IMG/VR virus record: IMGVR_UViG_3300046532_005078
Location: 1 to 28,129 of that record
Length of the DNA: 28,129 bases
Reading direction: 5' to 3' (one strand)
DNA from: a virus
Made by a program: the position numbers and the translations under genes. Under the pieces are notes generated by a model, which had not been told where the DNA came from, did no database searches, and saw nothing but the letters and a program-made list of their open reading frames with translations. This document shows positions 23,108-28,129 of this stretch, in pieces; positions within the stretch are counted from its first letter, which is position 1; each line of letters begins with the position of its first letter.

Positions 23108-24153
23108 TCGGGGATATCAATCTTGTTGTAGCTCTGTACTATGCCGTTCCCCACATCATTACTTCTAAATATAAAGAAAGCTTCTGCCGCGAGAATTTCT
23201 CGATCATCTATTTGCCCTGTATTTATATTAATCCACTCGTCATTAAGATTATGATAATATGTCACCCAGGCGCTCCCTGACCACGCCGCTATTTGGTCTG
23301 CTTCATTTATATTATTTGATTTTATCCAATTATTATCTGTATCTATCAATTCACTCAAGACCATACTAATAGGAAAGGGATTGGACATTAAAAATTTATC
23401 ACCAGGGCCTGGCAAGTATGATTGTATATTTTGTGGTACTAATCCAGAAAAAGAAAGCGTTAGCTCCTCTCCTCTGCGGACATATACCATTCCTTCATCA
23501 GGGTATATAATAGTTGAGCTTTGATCCTCGCGGGTTCCAAATGTCTGCCATTTATTATTATAATGAAAATATACTTTCCACCCCACAGAAGACCATATTA
23601 AGAGATTATCACCTATGGCTGGTGTTCCTGATGTACCAATAAAATCCTCACCTATACCAAATAATGATTCAAGCGTGGTTGCCTTTATAATCTGCACTCC
23701 GTCATATATTGCAAAATATGATGACATTTGATCTGCTGGTACATTAACTGTAAGGTCATTACCTATATGACCTATTATATTAAATACGTGACCGTTAACA
23801 GTAGAAAACACATTTGCATTTCCATCGGCATTTCCATCTACCACCCTTAACAAATGAGGGGTTTGCGCTAGTTCATCATCCTGCCATGGTGGATCCTCTA
23901 ACTCTGTTCCAGTAAATCCATCTAGGGTGAGCTCCGAACCATTAATAGCATCTACCCAACCAGAATACAGTGACTCCTGGGTATATGCGCTTGATATAAA
24001 CGTAAAGCTTGGGTTTGAACCGCTCCCTGCAGGAATGATTATATTAGTAACTCCTGCTTGAAGACCTGTTTGAGTTGTACCCCATTGTCCGAAGGTGTTG
24101 AGCGACGACAACAACAACACCCACAAAAAGGGCAGGGATTTTTTTAGCAGCAT
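23104..24153 (-). CDS. Exported TIGR02597-like protein
   Basis: A 349-residue protein with a signal peptide (LPFLWVLLLSSLNTFG, cleavage probably before QWG). Two similar blocks, GDNLLIWSSVGWKVYFHYNN at 181-200 and ADQIAAWSGSAWVTYYHN at 285-302, each followed by an Asn-rich Trp segment, and strand pairs ending VYVRRGEEL and FFIFRS, match my recollection of TIGR02597, a secreted family from Verrucomicrobium, Opitutus and relatives. If right, it was captured from a verrucomicrobial host. No catalytic motif is visible; a surface or adhesion role is guesswork. It is divergent from the plus-strand fusion gene. Confidence 0.55.
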   Translation of the reverse strand: MLLKKSLPFLWVLLLSSLNTFGQWGTTQTGLQAGVTNIIIPAGSGSNPSFTFISSAYTQESLYSGWVDAINGSELTLDGFTGTELEDPPWQDDELAQTPHLLRVVDGNADGNANVFSTVNGHVFNIIGHIGNDLTVNVPADQMSSYFAIYDGVQIIKATTLESLFGIGEDFIGTSGTPAIGDNLLIWSSVGWKVYFHYNNKWQTFGTREDQSSTIIYPDEGMVYVRRGEELTLSFSGLVPQNIQSYLPGPGDKFLMSNPFPISMVLSELIDTDNNWIKSNNINEADQIAAWSGSAWVTYYHNLNDEWININTGQIDDREILAAEAFFIFRSNDVGNGIVQSYNKIDIPE

Positions 24154-24170
24154 ATCTTACAATATAAGAT
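24154..24170. promoter_or_regulatory. Perfect inverted repeat in a divergent intergenic region
   Basis: ATCTTA-CAATA-TAAGAT is a perfect 6-base inverted repeat with a 5-base spacer. It abuts the ATG of the TIGR02597-like gene and lies 79 bases before the plus-strand fusion gene. It could be an operator or a leader hairpin that covers the minus-strand ribosome site. Confidence 0.4.
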
Positions 24171-24248
24171 ACACTAAAAAGGCCTTATAGCAAAGCTTTA
24201 ATTATCTTTTTATGGGTTGAATTGACATTATCCATAGTTATAATCTAT

Positions 24249-25790
24249 ATGGGTTTATCATATAACTGCGGCAAGGGGCGCGTTGAGCTTACAAAGTCTT
24301 GGGCTAAAAAAAATTTAGGGCTAGATGTATACTTGTGCTGTCCAGGGCCGTCTTTAGCTAACGTGAATCCAGAAGATTTTAAAATTCCTGGAGTATTTAC
24401 AGTAGGGCTTAATACATCGTATCCCTACATTAAGCCTAATTTATGGATAGGGATGGATAAACCTGGCTGTTATGACCCTCGACTATGGTGGGAGCCTTTT
24501 AATAAAATATGTAGAAAACCCTTTTGGAATGAAACCGTAGGGGATTACGCATTAAAGGACTTGCCTAATGTTTTATTTGCAGATATATCTAAGGCAGACA
24601 ACATAAAGGAAATATTTACTAGAAGAGCCCACGACACCTCTTTCGTTTGGAGAAAAAACACCCTAATAACTGCACTACATTTTATAATATGGATGGGAGC
24701 TAGAAGAATATTTCTTGTGGGCTGTGACTTTGGGGGAGAGAAAGATTATTATGATGATAGAGAGCTGTCTGACGGTAATCGTCAGTATAATAAAAGATTA
24801 TATTCTCAACAAGTAGAATGTATCTCTTCATTAAAAAAAGATGCAGTTAAATACGGCATAGATATTAGGTCATGTACGCCCTCCTCTCCTGTTAATGAAA
24901 AAATTTCTTATCTCCCACTTGAAGAAGCCTTGGATCAATCTTCTAAGCGGGTACCTATTATAAATTCTCCAATAGAGCATTGTTTAAACATTAATCAAAA
25001 TGCGGGGCCTAGCGCAGGGCCCAAAGGCGACAAAGGAGTGGAGGGAGAACCTGGGATAGAAGACCCTCCCTTACAGGTCTTTATTGGCGCGGAACCACAA
25101 GAATTAGTTTCCTCTAAAACTTTAGAATATACGATCTTTTCTCAAAGCTCTATACCCGTAACAGTAAAACCATTATTCGAGGCCTTAAAAGAAAAGGAGC
25201 TTCAAATACCCGTGCCTAATGATCCAGCTAATAGACCTAAAACAAACTTCTCGTTTCATAGGTGGTGCATTCCTGCTTTATGTAACTATAAGGGCAAGGC
25301 TCTATATTGTGATTCTGACCAAATTGTTTTTGAGGATGTGGCAAAGTTACTGGAGCTCTTTAAAGAGTACCCAGACAAAAGCGTAATTATACTTTCCGAT
25401 AAGAAACATTATATAGAAACGTCAGTGATGTTAATTGACTGTGAGCGAGCACGATGGGATATAGGACAAATAGTCGATAAGTTAAATTCTAATGAATTAA
25501 ATTATAATTCTTTAATGTTTGAGATGGGACACATGAAACCATGGGAGTATATTGTAGGAGTAGACAGTGCGTGGAATAGTCTAGATCATTATGTGGAAGG
25601 AAAAACTAAATTACTGCATTATACTAACCGTGCGACCCAGCCATGGATAAAAGGGCTTAGCGAACACACCAACTTATGGTTGAGTAAATTAAAATTAGCA
25701 ATACAAAACGGCTACCTTAGCAAGGAATTAGTAGAAAGATATGTTAAGAAAAATATTATTGGTAAAACTTGTTTGAAAGCTTTAGAGTGA
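24249..25790 (+). CDS. DUF115-like domain + collagen-like linker + GT8-like glycosyltransferase fusion
   Basis: A 513-residue protein counted from the ATG at 24249; an in-frame TTG 27 bases upstream (24222) is possible. The N-terminal domain (about 20-235) resembles DUF115/GT29-like proteins, with CPGPSLANV (31-39), VGLNTSY (52-58) and VGCDFGG (157-163). Five Gly-X-Y triplets follow (GPK GDK GVE GEP GIE, 257-271), like collagen. The C-terminal domain (about 276-500) is GT8-like: VFIGAEPQEL, NFSFHRWCIPAL and ALYCDSDQIV with Asp-Ser-Asp at 355-357. It is the first gene of a two-gene plus-strand unit and overlaps the second by GTGA. The fusion suggests two sugar-transfer steps on a flexible or trimeric scaffold. 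DUF115 members include a proposed motility-glycosylation enzyme, so glycosylation of a surface structure is plausible. Confidence 0.7.
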   Translation: MGLSYNCGKGRVELTKSWAKKNLGLDVYLCCPGPSLANVNPEDFKIPGVFTVGLNTSYPYIKPNLWIGMDKPGCYDPRLWWEPFNKICRKPFWNETVGDYALKDLPNVLFADISKADNIKEIFTRRAHDTSFVWRKNTLITALHFIIWMGARRIFLVGCDFGGEKDYYDDRELSDGNRQYNKRLYSQQVECISSLKKDAVKYGIDIRSCTPSSPVNEKISYLPLEEALDQSSKRVPIINSPIEHCLNINQNAGPSAGPKGDKGVEGEPGIEDPPLQVFIGAEPQELVSSKTLEYTIFSQSSIPVTVKPLFEALKEKELQIPVPNDPANRPKTNFSFHRWCIPALCNYKGKALYCDSDQIVFEDVAKLLELFKEYPDKSVIILSDKKHYIETSVMLIDCERARWDIGQIVDKLNSNELNYNSLMFEMGHMKPWEYIVGVDSAWNSLDHYVEGKTKLLHYTNRATQPWIKGLSEHTNLWLSKLKLAIQNGYLSKELVERYVKKNIIGKTCLKALE

Positions 25791-26521
25791 AGGTTATATA
25801 TGTTACCTCTTTTAATTACAAGCTCTATAAAGCTTCTGGAAAAAATTTAATTAATTCTTTTTCTAGGTTTCAGCCAGAGGATTTGATTGTAGGTTATGAT
25901 GGAGACGAATCATTTTCTGAGGGGAATGCTCATTTTTTTAATGTTGAGAGAGACCCAGCTTTTCTCGAATGGCTAAAGGCTTACCCCGATAAAATTCCCA
26001 CTTCTAACGGTGGAAGCGCCCAAGACTTGAGTAGATGGAATAGTCGGTCTACTGATTGGTATAAAAAAGTCGTAACCGTAAATCTCGTATATCAGCAATG
26101 TAAAAACCGATATGATAAATTAATATGGCTAGACTGCGATTGTGTTATTAAAAATAATATACCACCTGATTTTATTAACTCTATCTCTCAAGGATATGAT
26201 GTGGTTCATTTAAGAGGCCCTGACCGCATAAAAGATAGGCGGCAATCGGAAACTGGAGTTCTTATATATAATCTAGCAGAAAATGGAGGGAAATTTATAG
26301 AAGAATACTTGTCTTATTATCTAAGTGGTAGGGTCTTTGAGAATAAAAATTGGGATGATTGTACTGTATTCGACAGTATTCAAGGGTTTAAAAAAAGCGA
26401 TATTGCAACTAGCACATCAAAATTTAATGGCTCGACATCGAATGTAATGCCTAATTCCCCTTTAGGTTTCTATGTAGAACATTATAAAGGTCAACATAGT
26501 AGAGTATTGAAAATAGTATAG
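25787..26521 (+). CDS. Putative GT-A glycosyltransferase
   Basis: A 244-residue protein from GTG 25787, whose GTGA contains the stop of the fusion gene; the TTG 18 bases upstream is less likely. KLIWLDCDCVI (111-121) holds the Asp-Cys-Asp metal motif (116-118), and TGVLIYNLAENG and a C-terminal HYKGQHSR are as in related GT8/GT-A enzymes. The last residues end at TAG 26519-26521, immediately before a terminator-like hairpin. The sugar is unknown. Confidence 0.65.
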   Translation: MKVIYVTSFNYKLYKASGKNLINSFSRFQPEDLIVGYDGDESFSEGNAHFFNVERDPAFLEWLKAYPDKIPTSNGGSAQDLSRWNSRSTDWYKKVVTVNLVYQQCKNRYDKLIWLDCDCVIKNNIPPDFINSISQGYDVVHLRGPDRIKDRRQSETGVLIYNLAENGGKFIEEYLSYYLSGRVFENKNWDDCTVFDSIQGFKKSDIATSTSKFNGSTSNVMPNSPLGFYVEHYKGQHSRVLKIV

Positions 26522-26540
26522 TCTCTCGTCCACTACTTTG
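26521..26540. repeat. 20-base repeat, copy 2
   Basis: GTCTCTCGTCCACTACTTTG on the plus strand matches 1941-1960 at 18 of 20 bases. It begins at the last base of the plus-strand gene's stop and lies in the convergent gap to the minus-strand charged protein. Confidence 0.6.
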
Positions 26541-26563
26541 GACATGTCTTTTTTATTTTTTTT
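26528..26563 (+). terminator. Terminator-like hairpin with T-run
   Basis: GTCCA (26528-26532), loop CTACTT, TGGAC (26539-26543) is a perfect 5-bp stem, followed by five bases and then a T-rich run (26549-26563). It follows the stop of the plus-strand pair. The stem is short and the five-base gap is long for a rho-independent terminator, so confidence is modest. Confidence 0.4.
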
Positions 26564-27308
26564 AAGACTTAGCCTTATCTTTCTTCTCGGACTTCTTATC
26601 CTCCTTCTCGTCTTTTTTTAAGTCCTTAACCTGCTTCTTATCGTCCTTAATAGCGTCTTTCTCATGCTCTCCTTTTTCTTTTTTAGAGTCTTTCTTGAGT
26701 TCTTTTTTGTCCTTAAGCCACGGAGGAAGGAATCCTTTTTTTGCTTCAGCCTCTTCGTCGGCTTTAGTATATTTAACCTTATCTTCTTCGTCAAACTCCT
26801 GATCCTTCTTTAGGTCGTGGGTTTCTACAGATTTCTTAGTAGAGGGCTTTCCTTTCTTTAGTTTATTAATTTTAGATTGGTCATCCTTGACAGCATCCTT
26901 TTCGTGCTCGCCTTTTTCTTTTTTGGTGTCGCGCTTAAGTTCTTTCTTGTCAGTCTTCTCCCATTGCTTCTTGGTCTTGGCTTCAGACTCCTCTTCGCTG
27001 GCTTTTGACCAACTATCAGGCAACGACTCTTCGCAGCCTAGTTTGCTTGCGCGAGCCTTAAGTTTGCTCTTAAAAGTGTCAAAACTCATGGGTCCTTTGT
27101 ACATGCCCCAAGTACTTACGGCAGCCTTAACGTTCTTACAATCTACAACAGGAAAGGAGCGGCGCTCAGGATCGAGGAACGCGCTATCTTTAAGTTCGCT
27201 TCTCTTTTCTCCTCCAAATCTTTCGGCGGCGCAAAGAAACGAATCGTTATCTTCTTCGATAGGATATGTTAATCCTATAATTTTGTCTGAAAAGTCTAAT
27301 TCTTCCAT
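26562..27308 (-). CDS. Charged phage protein: DUF6582-like N-terminus plus duplicated Lys/Glu repeats
   Basis: A 248-residue protein. Residues 38-100 (with FLDPERRSFPV, VKAAVSTWGM, FKSKLKARASKLG) follow a pattern I recall as DUF6582, seen near head genes in phages. The rest is an extremely charged Lys/Glu/Asp region, likely disordered or helical. It contains an internal duplication at 121-152 and 201-232 that shares KKELKxDxKKEKGEHEKDA; the copies are 80 residues apart. This resembles head-core or scaffolding-like proteins, but no neighbouring capsid gene confirms it. Confidence 0.7.
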   Translation of the reverse strand: MEELDFSDKIIGLTYPIEEDNDSFLCAAERFGGEKRSELKDSAFLDPERRSFPVVDCKNVKAAVSTWGMYKGPMSFDTFKSKLKARASKLGCEESLPDSWSKASEEESEAKTKKQWEKTDKKELKRDTKKEKGEHEKDAVKDDQSKINKLKKGKPSTKKSVETHDLKKDQEFDEEDKVKYTKADEEAEAKKGFLPPWLKDKKELKKDSKKEKGEHEKDAIKDDKKQVKDLKKDEKEDKKSEKKDKAKS

Positions 27309-27330
27309 AGTAAGTTGTTATACACCTAAT

Positions 27331-27966
27331 TTAAACAAAACACCTCTCTTTAAAGGACAATTTTTTATATTTTTCATAAAGAATAAAGTCTTTAGCATAA
27401 TGTCTTTTTAAGAAACTAATAGTACTGTCTTCTATTTCTTGTTCCGATTTGCTTGTTGTGTTTTTATTAGGAAAATTAATTTCACTTGGTATTTCTAGCT
27501 CCCTAAATAATTCATTAACGTCTTTGTTTAGGTGATCTAATATCAAAATATATGCTGGGTTTTTAAACCAAAGATACTGCGGTGAATATGTCCACTTTAG
27601 TGTTGTTGGCGTTCGACCAACCCTATGCTTCTTGTCTAAGTTATAAATATAGTTTAAGCCAATTTGATGTAATTCTGAAAATGGATCATCTAAAACCTTA
27701 ACTAGATCATTAATGTTTTCAACCCCAGACTCAAATAGTTTTTTATTTTGAGGTGCTCCCGCCCATTTTTGTTTCGAATATCTTAGAGCAGAAGCAAACC
27801 TGTCTATTGGGTCTCTTAATACAATAATCTCTGTTGATTCAGAACTTCCACTGCCATTATAGGCATGGTGGTGGTATTTTATTTTACAGGATACCTCTTT
27901 ATGGTTTCTAATTAACGACTTAAAGGAACATCCCCCGTTTTTGGGAACGTGAATAAAATCTAACAT
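27331..27966 (-). CDS. Sulfotransferase (third in the window)
   Basis: A 211-residue sulfotransferase with the PAPS loop HVPKNGGCSFKSL (6-18) and the 3'-phosphate region IIVLRDPIDRFASALRY (47-63, R51). It is a short, divergent member, related most to the Sulfotransfer_2 group with Pro-Lys-Asn-Gly-Gly. It is separate from the main glycan run and follows 18 bases after a gene of unknown type. Substrate unknown. Confidence 0.75.
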   Translation of the reverse strand: MLDFIHVPKNGGCSFKSLIRNHKEVSCKIKYHHHAYNGSGSSESTEIIVLRDPIDRFASALRYSKQKWAGAPQNKKLFESGVENINDLVKVLDDPFSELHQIGLNYIYNLDKKHRVGRTPTTLKWTYSPQYLWFKNPAYILILDHLNKDVNELFRELEIPSEINFPNKNTTSKSEQEIEDSTISFLKRHYAKDFILYEKYKKLSFKERCFV

Positions 27967-27984
27967 AGGGAATGTTATATTTGT

Positions 27985-28098
27985 TTACCTACTTTTTCCA
28001 CTCGGTACTGCATAAAATCCTACAACCATAAAGCATAGCTCAAAGAAATGCATTAATAATAAGCCGCCCGTAAGCTCTACTATTTCAAATTCCTTGTT
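27985..28098 (-). CDS. C-terminal end of a truncated, possibly membrane gene
   Basis: An open frame of 37 residues ends at TAA 27987-27985, reading NKEFEIVELTGG, then a hydrophobic stretch LLLMHFFELCFMVVGFYAV that could be a membrane helix, then PSGKSR. It comes from a gene starting beyond the window. Upstream it runs into the G-rich contig end, where the reading frame cannot be trusted. Confidence 0.4.
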   Translation of the reverse strand, partial: NKEFEIVELTGGLLLMHFFELCFMVVGFYAVPSGKSR

Positions 28099-28129
28099 GG
28101 GGGGGGTGGGGGTGGGGGGGGGGGGGCGC
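28099..28129. other. G-homopolymer-rich contig end, probable artefact
   Basis: The last 31 bases are almost pure G with two T and two C, unlike the AT-rich genome. The composition change is abrupt at 28099. It is more likely a sequencing or assembly artefact at a contig end than a biological element. Confidence 0.6.

Noticed and set aside
24222-24244. TTGACA and TATAAT just before the plus-strand fusion gene as a sigma70 promoter
   Set aside because: The two hexamers are only 11 bases apart, too close for a sigma70 promoter; with a 17-18 base spacing the second hexamer would be CTATAT/TATATG at the start codon itself, so no transcript start fits well.
26887-27411. 174-codon plus-strand frame opposite the charged repeat protein
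   Set aside because: It is the antisense of Lys/Glu-rich codons, giving a Ser/Phe/Leu-rich shadow; the minus frame has the recognisable DUF6582-like pattern.
1-28129. CRISPR array, tRNA genes, insertion sequences, or integrase/attachment site
   Set aside because: I looked for regular spacer repeats, tRNA arms, transposase motifs and integrase tyrosine motifs, and saw none; the tmRNA could in principle serve as an attachment site but no flanking duplicate was found.

Overview
The window looks like part of a tailed double-stranded DNA bacteriophage, or a phage-derived metagenomic contig. It is AT-rich and packed: most genes lie on the minus strand, and start/stop overlaps of 1-14 bases (ATGA, GTGA, TAATG, ATGAATAA) are common. 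Phage-type content includes a RecA/UvsX-like recombinase beside a small nuclease, a class I ribonucleotide reductase small subunit without its large subunit, a ClpP-like peptidase, a membrane/coiled-coil protein of a type seen in marine phages, three small tandem paralogues that may be virion proteins, and a charged repeat protein with a DUF6582-like N-terminus. No terminase, portal or major capsid gene lies in the window, so phage origin is inferred. A secreted protein resembling TIGR02597, a family I associate with Verrucomicrobiota, hints at a marine verrucomicrobial host; this rests on remembered family features.

Layout. Positions 1-2000 hold recombination genes. Positions 2021-2453 hold a complete one-piece tmRNA gene on the minus strand with a sigma70-like promoter; it was not represented by any protein-coding gene and is the most unusual item here, because its tag frame is about 38 codons, strongly basic and built partly from a repeated five-codon unit. 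Positions 2485-6248 hold a secreted trypsin-like protease, a membrane/coiled-coil protein, three paralogous small proteins and a 48-residue protein. Positions 6279-8782 hold a glycosyltransferase, NrdB and an unknown protein.

Positions 8845-20530 form a run of twelve glycan genes plus a possible carbohydrate-binding protein: glycosyltransferases of several folds (including a convincing GT10 fucosyltransferase and a second fucosyltransferase-like protein), two sulfotransferases and two methyltransferases. After the ClpP-like gene come another glycosyltransferase, two exported proteins, and a divergent plus-strand pair: a three-part fusion (DUF115-like domain, collagen-like linker, GT8-like domain) and another glycosyltransferase. 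The window closes with the charged repeat protein, a third sulfotransferase and a truncated gene running into a suspicious G-rich contig end.

Taken together, the window encodes about 14 glycosyltransferase-like proteins, three sulfotransferases and two methyltransferases, enough to suggest that the virus builds or remodels a complex, possibly sulfated and fucosylated glycan on the host surface or on its own virion. The tmRNA and the ClpP-like peptidase raise a separate possibility, a virus-directed ribosome-rescue and protein-turnover route. Family names come from motif reading by eye, without database searches.
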